Origin: Entamoeba invadens IP1
Taxonomy: Eukaryota; Evosea; Mastigamoebida; Endamoebidae
DNA length: 64,000 nt
NCBI RefSeq assembly: GCF_000330505.1
Contig: NW_004443648.1
Location: 982,597-1,046,596 of the forward strand
Reading direction: 5' to 3'
Position numbers and translations under genes: made by a program. The notes below the pieces were generated by a model, which did no database searches, was not told the DNA's origin, and saw only the letters and a program-made list of their open reading frames with translations. Below, in pieces: positions 12,140 through 23,404 of this stretch (the first letter of the stretch is position 1; every line of letters begins with the position of its first letter).

Positions 12140-13939
12140 TCAATTGAAAAATATGTTCTCGTTTTGGTTGTCGTACGTAAAGCGGAGCTGCTTTTTAGCG
12201 TCGTTTAGAAATTCTTTGAACGTGTTGATATCATTTGCTTTAAAACACATCGCTGTCATCACATATTGGTACGACAATTTTCCTTTGAACGTCATTAAAA
12301 CCGACTCAAACAACATCATCCGAGCCGACGGCACAATATTCTTCTCAATAAATTTCATAACCAACGTCGGGAACGTTCCACTGTACGCTTTAAGTAAAAC
12401 CGACCGCATCTCGCCACAGAAGTAATACTTCAAGAGTTCGCAAACACTTAATAAAAGAGGGTTTTGAACCTCTGTTTTGATATGACCGAGTAAGTCGTTA
12501 TATGCCTTGATTGACATTGTGTTCTTCTGGAGTCCGGTGTGTGAATAGAGCAAACTGATAGCCAAAAAGATGATATGCGTGTCGTCGTGTATTGATAATA
12601 CACCATCGACTTCAATGAGTTTCTTCACACATGTAATAAGCTCAGTGAGATCGTTCTGTCAGTAAGTGCAACTGAACAACAGATGATAATTATAACAAAC
12701 GTTGTCCAATTCGGTAATCAAGTTGGCGATATAAACTTCTCTTGTAAACTGATTAACAATACCCTGGACAGTCAAGTCTTGTCTGATCGACTTGAGTTGG
12801 TCAAGGAAGTAGTTAATATCTCTTTCTCCGCTTTTGTACTTATTCCCGACAAACACAAACGCCTTTTGAAGGACGTCCAAAGGTCTTACTGAGTCTGGTG
12901 TGATCACCTTCACAAGTCTCAAATAGTGTTTCTCGAGTTGTTGGCACGTCCCAACTATATTTTTCGAGTTATCTTTGTTGGTGTCTTCTTTTTTAGTCTC
13001 ATTCGATTGGTTTTGTTTCTTATCAATTTTTGCATTACAATTAGTATTACCCTTTCGTTGTGGAAGTTCCGCCTTAATTTGAGTTTGGGGTTCAGAACCC
13101 TTTGGTCGTTGTGGTGGTTCAAATTTGATTCCTTTGATCACAGGAAATACAATAGGTTTTGTTGGTTCGGAGACGACATGTTTTGGTTCAACATTTTGTT
13201 GGAGTGATTTCTCTTGTAATTGTTGTTCAACGAGTTGAATGCTTTGTTGTTGTGGGGTGGATCGAACAGTCTCAATTCCATTTTCTTTCATTGTTTTAAC
13301 TTCTTCGTTCTGATTCTTCTCTTGAACCTTTTCTTCTTCGGTACCACCTTCACTCTCCATTTGGTTGTTTTCAGACTGTGTGGAAGTGTCTGATTGATCC
13401 GATTCATCAACGTTATCTGCTCCTTCTGAATCATTTTCAGGATTATATTCCTCTTGGCTCATTTCCAAGTCATCCCCTTCTTTGTTATCAAAAGTGTTTG
13501 TGTTTGGAGCCCTCTTCCCTTGAACCCCATCAATATCATCAGTGAAACACGACATTTCCAAAAAAGGCGAGTTTTGTGCAAACACAGCATCTGGACTCAA
13601 TTCCGATTGTTTCTGTAACAATTCGCGTTGCCTTTCAATATCCTTCTCAAGTTGCAGTTGATGTCTTTCAAGGGCTTCTTTCATTGTCTGTGAGAGTGGT
13701 TTAAATGTGGTGGGTTGGAACCCAAAAGGCAGCGCTCGTTTTTCTGGTGCCCCAAAATTCGTAAAATCAGTCACCTTAGCTCCCTTTGTGCTTTTATTGT
13801 TCTCACCAGATTTCAGTGTTTCTGACAACCCTCCAAGTCCGTTCCCTTCATTATTCAGAAACAATATTTGTTGCGTCGAATACCCCAGTACTTTGTTGTA
13901 GTTGATGTCATCTGCGTACTCCTTCACCAAGTGTCTCAT
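12140..13939 (-). CDS. SAC3/GANP-family protein, long paralogue (spliced)
   Basis: Exons 13939-12701 and 12655-12140 give 584 aa. The 45-nt intron starts GTTTGTT and ends ACAG; both junctions are phase 0. Residues 1-310 are low complexity (Gln, Glu, Ser, Asn; acidic in the middle). The C-terminal part is the SAC3/GANP helical domain, with signatures VGTCQQLEKHYLRL, SVRPLDVLQKA and FLDQLKSIRQDL, followed by the helical repeats encoded by exon 2. Proteins with this core act in mRNA export (Sac3/GANP, TREX-2) or splicing-linked export (Thp3/LENG8). The QLKSIRQDL block preceded by a Gln-rich N-terminus is closer to the Thp3/LENG8 branch, which is inference. It is convergent with the CH gene (16-base gap). 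A shorter paralogue lies at 24594-25522. Confidence 0.82.
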
Positions 13940-14102
13940 TAGTATTATCAGTTTAGTTCTTTTCTAGTTTACAACTAGTTCCATGTAATACCAATAAATT
14001 ACTAAAAGAATAGTAATTTTATAGATAGAATCAATTAAATGAAAAAAGAGGAATCGAACCATTGAACGAAAAAGAGAATAAAAAAGTCAAACAGCGATTC
14101 AC

Positions 14103-14657
14103 TTATTGCCCCTTAGCATCCTTTCTTGCTTTTCTTTTTCTTCTTCCGAGCTTCTCTGGGTTAGTAAGAGGAGTGTTAGGAGCGAGTTGTACGAGTGGTT
14201 CGGATGACACTCTGACCATGAAAGAGGGAACATCGACGATTTGTTTACCGACAGAGATCAACTTTGAACGGATCAACACTCTGGCGTGGTGAATTGATTT
14301 AGCAAAGCCCTTTCTGAAGACAATTGTCTGAAGTCTTCTCTCAAGTAAGTTCTCCTCCTTAAGAGCCAAGACGAACTCAAGCTTAGTTTGATCTTTTGGT
14401 AATATCCCGAGGTTGTGAAGTCTTCTGAGTAAAGCGTTACCTTCCAAGATTCTTTTTGGGTCGGTGGCGGATTTCATTAACATCACCTTAGCAATAGTTC
14501 TCATGTGGCCCAACATAAAGTGGACACGTTGAATTTCTCTCTTGCATTTCAATCCAAACTGTCCGGCTAATTTCAACTCGGCATCAAATCTTGTTCTGTC
14601 GAATGGTACTTTTGGTGTCTTGTATACAACACTGTGATTACGGAGGCAACGTCCCAT
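14103..14657 (-). CDS. RPS9: 40S ribosomal protein S9 (uS4)
   Basis: 184 aa, full length for eukaryotic S9. It shows the family pattern throughout: VPFDRTRFDAELKLAGQFGLKCKREI at the start, then RRLHNLGILP and LEFVLALKEENLLERRLQTIVFRKG. The S4 RNA-binding fold HHARVLIRSKLISVGKQIVDVPSFMVR follows, and the tail is basic. It binds 18S rRNA at the shoulder of the small subunit near the mRNA entry site. It is intronless, as far as I can see. Confidence 0.97.
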   Translation of the reverse strand: MGRCLRNHSVVYKTPKVPFDRTRFDAELKLAGQFGLKCKREIQRVHFMLGHMRTIAKVMLMKSATDPKRILEGNALLRRLHNLGILPKDQTKLEFVLALKEENLLERRLQTIVFRKGFAKSIHHARVLIRSKLISVGKQIVDVPSFMVRVSSEPLVQLAPNTPLTNPEKLGRRKRKARKDAKGQ

Positions 14658-15427
14658 TGGTGCTGGCGATACTCAATATTTTAAGTTTGAAGAGCTACTT
14701 AGGGTTTCCTTTATTAGACATAATAGTTGTTTTACTTCAATTTTTAGTTTATATGTATTATATTCATTTTATTTGTTTATTTATGTTTCATAAAAATGGT
14801 TATTTTTTATTATATTATACTAAATATATTTTGTTATATTAATATTATATTTTTATTACAGTAACAATTTATTAAAATTTGTTATTTTTTTATTTTTTTT
14901 GTATATCAATTACTATTAGTTTAACTATTAATTTATATTTAAATTATAAATAACATAAAAAATCACTTAATTTTTATACCAGAGAAATTTTTTTTTTGGT
15001 TTAATAATTAATAATTGTTTATTAACTGTTAAATAGTATAATTTTTAATAAGATAAATAAAAATAAATATTTGTATTATTATTTAAATACAAAAAACCAA
15101 ATTGTTTTTTAGTTTAATTTTTATTTGAAATGAACTATACAATTCAATTATTACAATAACAGTTTGTAAACAAAATAACACAAATAAAGTAACAAATTTG
15201 TTTTAAAATAATAACAACGCATATCAATAATAATTTGACCATTATTTCATTGTTTTTTCAATTAATTATAAATATAGTTAAAATTGTTTTATAATAAACA
15301 ATATAGAAATAATTATTACACGTATATACCATTTTAAATAGAAATAAAAATTAAATATATAATGAAAAATGAAAAATGGAAACAAAAATCCATTGTTTTA
15401 AGATTATTACTATATATATTATTATAT
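14658..15427. other. AT-rich divergent intergenic region
   Basis: Spacer between the divergent S9 and sphingomyelinase-like genes, so it should carry both promoters. The sequence is almost all A/T and no RNA gene is seen. Confidence 0.55.
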
Positions 15428-15440
15428 GAACCTATTTAAA
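15428..15440 (+). promoter_or_regulatory. GAAC plus TATTTAAA core promoter
   Basis: GAACCTATTTAAA lies about 62-75 nt before the ATG at 15503. It fuses a GAAC word with the Entamoeba TATA-like TATTTAAA. The position is slightly far for the short 5' UTRs of this genus. Confidence 0.45.
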
Positions 15441-15502
15441 AACCAAACTTCATAAAACAACTTTTATCATAAAAAGATTTATTTTTCAACTACGAAAAAG
15501 TA

Positions 15503-16471
15503 ATGGCAGAAAAAAGTGAGAGTGAAGTGGTAGACGTAGAGAACAAACCATTACGAGTATTGACTTATAATATGTACCTTCGTCCAATGTTGATATCTGC
15601 AAATGGTCACGACCATAAAAACAGTCGCCTCAAAGAATTTTGTCGTGACCAATTAGCCACGTTTGATGTGATTTGTTTCCAAGAGGTCTTTAAAGAGCTT
15701 AATTGGCGGCGGGAGAAGTTATTAAAGAAAGCAAAGAAAGCTGGATTCAAGTGGCGAGTACAAACAGAGAAACCACTGTTCCCCATCTTCATATGTGATG
15801 CTGGTCTTATAATAATCAGCAAGTACCCAATAGTATACAACAAATTCAAATTGTATAAGCGGAGTATCTACGCGGATGCTGTCGCATCAAAGGGAGCACT
15901 CTACGCCAAAATCGAGGTCCGGCCAAACCAATTTTTACACATATTTAATACACACACCCAAGCAGACTACACACTTGACTACAATGAAGCAAAGCCATCA
16001 AGAGACATGAGACTCTCCCAGATAAAACAGTACGCAGAGTTTGTAAAGAAAATGATTAAAGACGACCAATACCCCGTTTTGTTGTGTGGCGACTTTAATG
16101 TGAACGGAAGAGCAGGAACTGATGGAACAACAGAGAGTACGGAATATGCAGATTTATTGAAGAATTTAATATTTCCGGATGAGGAACTCATCGACTTGTT
16201 ACTAAGGGATAACAATGGAGTTCAACCAGTTACTTTCGGAGACTCATTCATCGACCCGTCCGGAGTAGAAACCCCTTGTGACTCGGAAATAACATATCAA
16301 GTGAGTTGTATGGATAAATCGAGGCTCGACTACATTTTCCACTTAAAAAGGAAGCAAGAAAATCCACAGATGAAGTGCTCAAATTGTCGAGTTGATAAAT
16401 TCCAAGTCAAAGGAAAGAAATTTCCATTCATGAGTGATCACTATGGTGTGACCTGTGATGTTTTCATTTAA
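15503..16471 (+). CDS. Neutral sphingomyelinase-like EEP-family phosphodiesterase
   Basis: 322 aa in the endonuclease/exonuclease/phosphatase fold. The active-site residues are in order: Asn23 in TYNMYLRP, Glu61 in CFQEVF (metal), His151 in FNTHTQ, Asp197 and Asn199 in CGDFN, Asp276 in RLDYIF, and the terminal Asp312-His313 in MSDHYG. The YNMYLRP start, the NTHTQADY block and the SRLDYIF end fit the neutral sphingomyelinase/ISC1 branch better than AP endonucleases or inositol phosphatases. It should cleave sphingomyelin-type lipids to ceramide plus a phospho-headgroup. There is no signal peptide and no C-terminal membrane pair like that of mammalian SMPD2, so it is soluble or peripheral. E. 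histolytica is reported to have several such enzymes. Substrate is inferred. Confidence 0.82.
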   Translation: MAEKSESEVVDVENKPLRVLTYNMYLRPMLISANGHDHKNSRLKEFCRDQLATFDVICFQEVFKELNWRREKLLKKAKKAGFKWRVQTEKPLFPIFICDAGLIIISKYPIVYNKFKLYKRSIYADAVASKGALYAKIEVRPNQFLHIFNTHTQADYTLDYNEAKPSRDMRLSQIKQYAEFVKKMIKDDQYPVLLCGDFNVNGRAGTDGTTESTEYADLLKNLIFPDEELIDLLLRDNNGVQPVTFGDSFIDPSGVETPCDSEITYQVSCMDKSRLDYIFHLKRKQENPQMKCSNCRVDKFQVKGKKFPFMSDHYGVTCDVFI

Positions 16472-16979
16472 AGTGATAACATGTTTCATGTTTGTTTTGT
16501 TGCTTTGTGAATTGATTATTTCCTTATTTGAACAATGGGTTTTTTATATAACAAATAAATGGTAACTTTTACTATTAACATTTAATTTAAAAATATATTA
16601 TATATTATAATTAATTCAATAATTATTGGAAATTATAATAAATATAATTAAATTACAAGTAATAATTCCAAATCTTCCATTTATTATAATTATTAATTTA
16701 ATTATATTATAATAAAAATAAATTTAAATTATACAATTTTCAATTAAAAATATAGTAAAATACAATACGAAAAACCACTGAAGTAATAATAATAGTTATA
16801 TATTAGAATCCAATAGAATTCAAATACAACCCCGAAATAATAGAGTTAATAACTTAGAAAACAAGATGAATAAATCTGAAGTAAACAACCCTAGTAAATA
16901 CATATAGATTAATAGTAAAAGAATTTATAACTGAATTGAGGGTTAAAAGACAACTCGAAAACGCTTGAAGGTGGCAAAG
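16472..16979. other. AT-rich spacer
   Basis: About 500 bases of poly-A/T and ATTATA-type sequence between two plus-strand genes. It must hold the 3' end of one and the promoter of the other. No other feature is seen. Confidence 0.55.
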
Positions 16980-17597
16980 ATGGAAGGGCGCAAGAGAGTC
17001 ATCGTTGTCGATTGTAAAGGCCACGTCTTGGGTCGTGTAGCCTCCACAGTAGCAAAGCAATTGTTATTGGGCCGCCGCATAGTCTTAGTTCGTTGCGAGC
17101 AGCTTGAAGTCTGCGGCACTCTTCGTATGAGATTAGTCAAATGGGAAATGTACAGAAGAAAGAGAGTTAACACCAACCCATTGAGAGGACCATATCATCA
17201 ACGCTCACCGTCTAAGATGGTCTACAAGGCGATCAGAGGAATGCTCCCAAAACACAACTTCAGAGGAAAGTCTGCTCTTTCCCACGTGAAATGTTTCGAA
17301 GGATGCCCCGCTCCATATGACAAGATGAAGAAGTCCTCAATCCCTGAAGCTGCTGTTATCTACAACTACAACCCTACTAGAAAGAGAACCCTCCTCGGCA
17401 CTCTCGGAACCGCCATCGGATGGAAATACGCCGACGTCGTCAAGAGAGACGAAGAAATCAGAAAGGCTAAAGGCAAAAAGTACTACGAAGCCAAAGTTAA
17501 GAAAGCCACAACTTTCAAGGAAGCTAGAGATAAAGTGTTGGCCGACAAGAAGTACGAAGAAAAGGTCAAAATCCTCAAGCAATTCGGTTACGCCTAA
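16980..17597 (+). CDS. RPL13A: 60S ribosomal protein L13a (uL13)
   Basis: 205 aa from the ATG at 16980. The frame is open five codons further upstream, but no ATG lies there. Family blocks are VVDCKGHVLGRVASTVAKQLL, RCE, RKRVNTNPLRGPYHQRSPSKM, RGMLPKH, KCFEGCPAPYDK and PTRKRTLLGTLGTAIGWKY. A Lys-rich C-terminal extension follows. It is a core large-subunit protein near the polypeptide exit side. The residues NTNPLRGPYHQR, expected for the eukaryotic type, are intact. The GC-richer codon use compared with the flanks fits a highly expressed gene. Confidence 0.97.
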   Translation: MEGRKRVIVVDCKGHVLGRVASTVAKQLLLGRRIVLVRCEQLEVCGTLRMRLVKWEMYRRKRVNTNPLRGPYHQRSPSKMVYKAIRGMLPKHNFRGKSALSHVKCFEGCPAPYDKMKKSSIPEAAVIYNYNPTRKRTLLGTLGTAIGWKYADVVKRDEEIRKAKGKKYYEAKVKKATTFKEARDKVLADKKYEEKVKILKQFGYA

Positions 17598-17754
17598 ATC
17601 CTTTGATTTTTTGTGCTTATGTTTTCTTCTTTTCTTTATTGTTTATTTTATAATAAAAGTACTATTAATAAAACTAGTAATCGGAGAAAGAGAAAATTGG
17701 GTGCGAGATGTTCTTTGATGTCCAACTTAACACTAGAACTGAAAAAAACAAAGG

Positions 17755-18879
17755 ATGGGTATTAAGGGGCTATCAAAACTATTACAGAGGTACGCCCCGA
17801 ACTCTATGAAGGACGGTAAGATCGATCAGTACTTTGGAAGAGTCGTGGCTATTGATGCGAGTATATTGGTATATCAGTTCATATCCGCAGTGAGAGACCA
17901 AGAGGGTTCAACACTTGTTAATGAGTATGGGGAGACCACCAGTCACATTATCGGTACGTTTTATAGAACGATTAAACTGATGACAAGCGGAGTTAAACCG
18001 ATCTACGTCTTCGATGGGAAGCCACCCGAGATGAAAACTGAGGAGCTCAAAAAGAGACAGACCAACGCTAAAGAAGCGATTGAAAAGCTTGAAAAGGCGA
18101 AAGAGTCTGGAGACAAAGAAGAGATTAAAAAGCAAATGAAGAGAACTGCAAGAATGACAAAGGAACAGTCGGACGATGTTAAGAAGTTGGTTGAACTGAT
18201 GGGTATTCCAGCGATTGAGGCAAACTGCGAAGCCGAAGGGACATGCGCCGAACTGGTAAAGAGTGGGAAATGCTTTGCGACAGCAACTGAAGATATGGAC
18301 GCTTTGACGTTGGGTTCTGATATTGTACTGCGTAAGTTCAGTGCGAGCGACAACAAAAAAGAGCCGATCAGGGAGTACTCGTTGAAGTCCATTTTGGAAG
18401 AAACTGGATTTACTATGGACATGTTTATCGATTTGTGCATTTTACTTGGGTGTGATTATTGCGAGACAATCAAGGGCATTGGTCCCGTGACTGCGTTTGA
18501 AATGATCAAGGAGTACAAGACTATCGAGAATCTTTTGAAGCATTTGGATAAGGGGAAATACATAGTCCCCGACGGATGGAAGTACAAAGAAGCGAGAAAT
18601 TTGTTTTTGCACCCCGATGTGACAAAGGCAGACAACATCACATTGGAGTGGAAAAAGCCAAATGAGGAAGAACTGCTCAAATACCTTGTGACAGAGAAGC
18701 ATTTCAATGAAGAGCGAGTGAAGAGTGGGATTCAGAAGATGAAAGAGATCAAAAGCAAGGGCACACAAGGGCGGCTGGACTCTTTTTTCAAGGTCAAAAA
18801 AGCGCCTCTCGAGAAGAGTTCTGCTTCTAAAGGGGTGAAGCGACCTGGACCAAAAGCAAAAGGAGGTAAGAAGAAGTAA
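17755..18879 (+). CDS. FEN1: Flap endonuclease 1
   Basis: 374 aa, normal FEN1 length. It removes 5' flaps in Okazaki-fragment maturation and long-patch base excision repair. The start MGIKGLSKLL is the family N-terminus, where the processed Gly2 enters the active site. Metal-binding acids are present: Asp34 in AIDAS, an Asp in YVFDGKPP, the CEAEGTCAEL pair, the TEDMDAL pair and the Asp in GCDYC. Helix-hairpin-helix residues IKGIGPVTAF follow. The C-terminus has a PCNA-binding box, QGRLDSFF, and then a basic tail. All catalytic residues look intact. It lies 157 bases after L13a on the same strand. Confidence 0.97.
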   Translation: MGIKGLSKLLQRYAPNSMKDGKIDQYFGRVVAIDASILVYQFISAVRDQEGSTLVNEYGETTSHIIGTFYRTIKLMTSGVKPIYVFDGKPPEMKTEELKKRQTNAKEAIEKLEKAKESGDKEEIKKQMKRTARMTKEQSDDVKKLVELMGIPAIEANCEAEGTCAELVKSGKCFATATEDMDALTLGSDIVLRKFSASDNKKEPIREYSLKSILEETGFTMDMFIDLCILLGCDYCETIKGIGPVTAFEMIKEYKTIENLLKHLDKGKYIVPDGWKYKEARNLFLHPDVTKADNITLEWKKPNEEELLKYLVTEKHFNEERVKSGIQKMKEIKSKGTQGRLDSFFKVKKAPLEKSSASKGVKRPGPKAKGGKKK

Positions 18880-19762
18880 ATTTTTATTGTTCAATTTGGT
18901 GAATTTAGTATAAACTAGCAAATGACTGTGTAATTCGATAGCGCTATTGGTATTAGAGTCGGTGGATTAATAATAAGTCCGACTCAATAAGATTAAGTAT
19001 ATTTTATTATTAACAATCATTTATTATTAGTTACTATTTTTGTTTCTATTAAAATTGGTATAATTATCGAGCTGTAATTGATCTCAGTTGGTTTTACACA
19101 TGTAAACCTTCACATTAAAGATTGATTCAATTCACATGTAAATATAATCAGTGACAAGCCCATTTAAAAATTATTACGTTTTTTGTGTTTATTCGACAAT
19201 GTTTTTAAATCAAATTCGTTGTTAGATGTCAACAGTTTCGTAATTCTACATTTGATCATTGGATTGAGTGTACAATTGACCAAATAATTTGTTTAATTGT
19301 TTTCAATTATGCTTTCTGATATGTTTGCTAATCATTTTTTAATTCCAAACACAAACATTAAGAAATTGCAATTGAACGCGTAAAGTATTGACACAACCAC
19401 AACAACAAAACACTGTTTTTGTTTTCATAACGTCAATTTTATTGAAGTGATATTATTAAAAATTTTAACCAGAAGTTTGGTTTTATTTTCCATAGTTAGG
19501 TTTGACAAGTATTTTTATTTTTAGTTTTTAATTATCGTTTTCAAATTATACAAAATGTTTTTCAATTTATAGCAATAAATATTATATTTTACTATAATTT
19601 GTAAACCACTAGATTATTATTTAATTACTCAATTATTATTATTATTATTATTAAGTTTGAAAATAAAAATAAATGACAAATAGTTTAATGGCTAAGAATA
19701 AGTCCATGAAATGATGAATTTGTTGAATTTTGATTACATTGTTGAAATTAGATGTAATTGTA
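18880..19762. other. AT-rich convergent spacer
   Basis: About 880 bases between the 3' ends of FEN1 and the next minus-strand gene. It contains AT-rich sequence and an (ATT)n tract near 19634-19650. No gene is supported. Confidence 0.55.
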
Positions 19763-20329
19763 TTACATTCCACAGTAATAAATACTTTGTATGTTCTTGT
19801 CTTTCTCTTCGATTTTAAGACTTCCATAGGTGAGAGATAACGAAGAAACATACTCACATATTTTCTTTCCAAACTCTTCAATGTCTGCTTCGTCAAACAG
19901 AAGTCGTCCTTCACAGTATATTTTCTTTACTACTTCACCTTTAAGGATTCCACGTTTCCCACCGTTTTGTTCACACTCGACGAAGTACCCCATCTCTCTG
20001 ACAGTGTCGACCAAAAAATTCATCCGCTCAATGATCGAGTAGTTCTGTCTTCTTCTGTGAAGTGTCTTCTCTGAAACTCCATTAGTTTTCTCCGAAGAAA
20101 GTCGATAATGGCAGCGTTGTTTGATGACTTCCTCGACATCGACGGACTCACTTTTGTTACTTAAGTTGTTGATAGCAACCAATTGCTCATAAACGACAGC
20201 TTTCTTGTTTGGGAGATGCAAAGTGAGGGAGTACTTTGTGTTGATTATAGAGAGTAATACCATCTGTTGATAGACAAGACTGTTTCTAACTTCTACAAAA
20301 TGGGTTGGCTTCAAAAGGAGGGTAGTCAT
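19763..20329 (-). CDS. Lineage-specific protein, paralogue of the gene at 4972-5550
   Basis: 188 aa from the ATG at 20329; the frame opens four codons earlier at a TTG only. There is no recognised domain. It shares with the 4972-5550 product a helical core ending GYFVECEQ, then a basic stretch (KRGILKGEVVKKIY) and an Asp/Glu-rich C-terminal part. The N-terminus is more hydrophobic here and the middle is basic (KTLHRRRQNYS). Two diverged members 14 kb apart on the same strand suggest an amplified family. A TATAAAAA box sits 22 nt upstream, so the gene is probably expressed. Function unknown. Confidence 0.72.
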   Translation of the reverse strand: MTTLLLKPTHFVEVRNSLVYQQMVLLSIINTKYSLTLHLPNKKAVVYEQLVAINNLSNKSESVDVEEVIKQRCHYRLSSEKTNGVSEKTLHRRRQNYSIIERMNFLVDTVREMGYFVECEQNGGKRGILKGEVVKKIYCEGRLLFDEADIEEFGKKICEYVSSLSLTYGSLKIEEKDKNIQSIYYCGM

Positions 20330-20350
20330 GAGAGTTGACAAACAACGACT

Positions 20351-20360
20351 GTTTTTATAG
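20351..20360 (-). promoter_or_regulatory. TATA-like box
   Basis: On the minus strand it reads CTATAAAAAC, about 22-31 nt before the ATG at 20329, a plausible distance for the short leaders of Entamoeba mRNAs. Confidence 0.45.
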
Positions 20361-23300
20361 TGGGGTTGTCGTTCTACGCAATTTTTTGTTTATATTGGCC
20401 TCATCCTATTCTTGGTACTCTTTTAAACTTTTCTTCGAAAATTGTTTGAACAACAGAATGTGTTTCATGTGAGCCAAAACATTTGAATAAAATCGGGAAT
20501 TCCAACAAAATGGCGTTTTGGAAGAAGCATATTATTTGGAGAAGTATCACTTTTCATTTTGTAATGATTGCTACCCTCCTTTTTTGTGGTGTTTTTTTTT
20601 CTTCTTTGGCATTTGTCGCGTGTTATTGCCAAATTCTATACTTAAACGTCGGTTAATTGTCATTTTGACAAAAAGTGCCCTTATTGTGTTTAGTAATTTT
20701 AGCTCCGAAAAAGAATAACAATATTTTATATTACGGCGTTTTCCCTCCTTTTTGGTAGTTTTAGTACAGAAAAACTATTTTCGGTGAATATTTTTGAAAG
20801 CTTCATGTTTATAAATTCCGTCCGACTCCCCGCATCTCTCCACCCATTTTTTTCAGTTCAAACATACTATTAATTAATGGAAATTTAAACTATTAATTGT
20901 TGTTCTTGTTGACGAATGTTATTTTCATTTTCAAATAAAAAATAACAAATATAGCTGAATTCTATTATGGGTTTTCGTTTTTAATAGTTGAAGAAATAAT
21001 TACATGAACCATAAATATAGCTTTGATTAACTCGTTTTTTTTTGATTAAAAATGATAAAGAAAAAAACTGGTTGTACGAAAATAGATTGTCGGATAACAA
21101 CGTTTTTCGGAGAACAAAATTTTACCGTTGTTTTTTTATTACCAGATCTCCCGAAGTTTGCGGTGTTTATAATCAAACTTTTTTAAATTAAAAAAGACTC
21201 TCGCATTTCTGCCAAAAAAGTTTGAAAAACGATAAAAAAATTGTTATTTCAAAAAAAGCCCAGTGATAAATGATAATATATATTAATTATAAGTATAGTA
21301 TATTTTCACACATTTTTTCCAAACTTTGTTCCAAAAAAAATGTATATTTCCATTATTTTATCAAACAAGTGTATAATCCACGTTTTTTTATTAATATTTC
21401 GGGTTTTTATTTTTTATTTTTTATTACATTTATTTATATAACTTAATTTACCCAAAAGTGGTTTTTAAACTCCCCTCATATTTTGAAGTAATTGTTGTAA
21501 TCCAAAGAATAAGCTGTTAAGTTTATGTGAGTATGATTAAACATTTTTTTGTTTTTCTTTCATAGTATTGTCTAACAAACAGGGAGTAATATGTTTGTTA
21601 TTAAGAAAAACGACAATAATAGTAAAAACAAATTGGATGTTTTATTCAATAATAAAAAGAATTCAATCACAAAGGAAATATGTTTAAAAGATGTAAAATT
21701 TATTTGAGTTGAAACAATGGTGATTGCTGTCCGAGTTAAATTCCTAAATAAATGACAACGAAGTTATTCATTGTGAATGTTTGTTCAAAGAACATAACGG
21801 AAATGTTATTTTTCAAAATTAAGCCAAAAAACTTCAAATAAGTATAACAAATAGTTTTTTTTGGTTTTTAAATTGTTTCATCAGAATTATCAATACGTTA
21901 ATTATCAAAACGTTTATTGAATATTTATTCCAATAAATTAAACAACAATGTTTGTTTTCTTGTTATTTTTTTTAATTTGATTGTAAACAATTATTTTGAC
22001 AACTGATTATTAATTCGTTTATTTCACGTAAATGATATTATTACAAATGCTTAGATTACAACAGAAAAGAAAGTTTACAGATATCAAAAGACAAAAGTGA
22101 CATGTGTAATTTGTTTGAATATTTAATATTTTAAAATGCAATTGATTCAATTGTAATTGATTGTTGAATAATAATATAATTATGAATCAAGTGATCAAAT
22201 CAGAATGTGTTAAATATAATAAAATACGATATAGCAATGATGATTAAACAACTTATTAACGAATATTTTTTACATGCTCAAATTAATTTAAAATTAGTTT
22301 TAAAATTGATTTTTTAAATGGTTAGATGTTAATTTACTTATTGGTTGATAAAAATAAAGTGTACTAATTGTTATAAATCAAAATATGAAGTATTGTCACA
22401 CATTTTAATTTTTACTATATTATAAGAACAATTCACCAAATAATATAAAAAAAGATCTAATAAAATAATTTGATTTTAATAGCATTTTTACAACTTTGTT
22501 TTATTTATATTTAGATCTTAAAAAGTTTTAATAAATAATAAATTTGTTAACTTTGACATATACCAGAGAATAAAAACAAATTATAATTAGTGAATTATTA
22601 TGTTGTTTATTCAATTACACTTGAAACATTTTATTTAATTTGAATAAATTTTATTCAAAATTTATCAAGGTTTCAATCTTATTTTGATAAACAACAAACA
22701 ATGATTTTGAACGTTTAAAGTTACATCTCAAAAAGTTCAAGTTTTTGCATTAAAATGAATGCAATTGAGTTATAAGACGTACAATTTTTAATTAAGTTTA
22801 ACATTGTATTGTAACGCTAATGATCATCATAAGCATTACAAACAGAAACAAAAAAATATTTAATTTTCGTTGTGTTAAATTTATTTTTTTTTGTAAATTA
22901 TTCAACTTTCATTTCAATTGCTATTTTTTAATGTGCTTTTGTAAAAACTAATTAATATATTTAAAACCTCAAACTTTTATATAATAAAAAACACTTAATA
23001 TTCAGTCATTTTATGTTTATTATAAACATAAACATTTTTTTTATAAATTACACTCACATAAATGTTTCTAATCGCAATTATATGAATAATAATATGTTAT
23101 TGTCTTTATTGTTATATATAAAACAACATTATTATATAAATGTTATTCTTTTTTTCTTACCATTTTTACATTTTTTTCAATTTAAAAAAGGTCTAAAAGT
23201 GTCTTTTTTGAAAACCTCTTGCATTTTTTCTTTTCAACAAAAACATATATGTGCCTATCTTTAATAATTAATTCAATTATAATAAAATTCAAATACATTA

Positions 23301-23404
23301 TAATAAAAAGGCAATCAACAAAAAATGATACAAAACATCCCAAAACACGAGTAGAAATTTGTTTGTAAAGACATGAGTAGAAAAGGGAGAAAAAAATCAC
23401 AGCG
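20361..23404. other. Long AT-rich gene-free region
   Basis: About 3 kb between a minus-strand gene start and the 3' end of the SNARE gene. Open frames such as 20518-20718 and 23013-23264 are Phe/Ile/Leu-rich and lack coding character. I find no transposase word, tRNA or array. Confidence 0.55.

Noticed and set aside
14040..14070. Antisense GGTTCGATTCC near the S9 3' end as a tRNA
   Set aside because: The stem does not pair and there is no cloverleaf; it is probably chance in the S9 3' flank.
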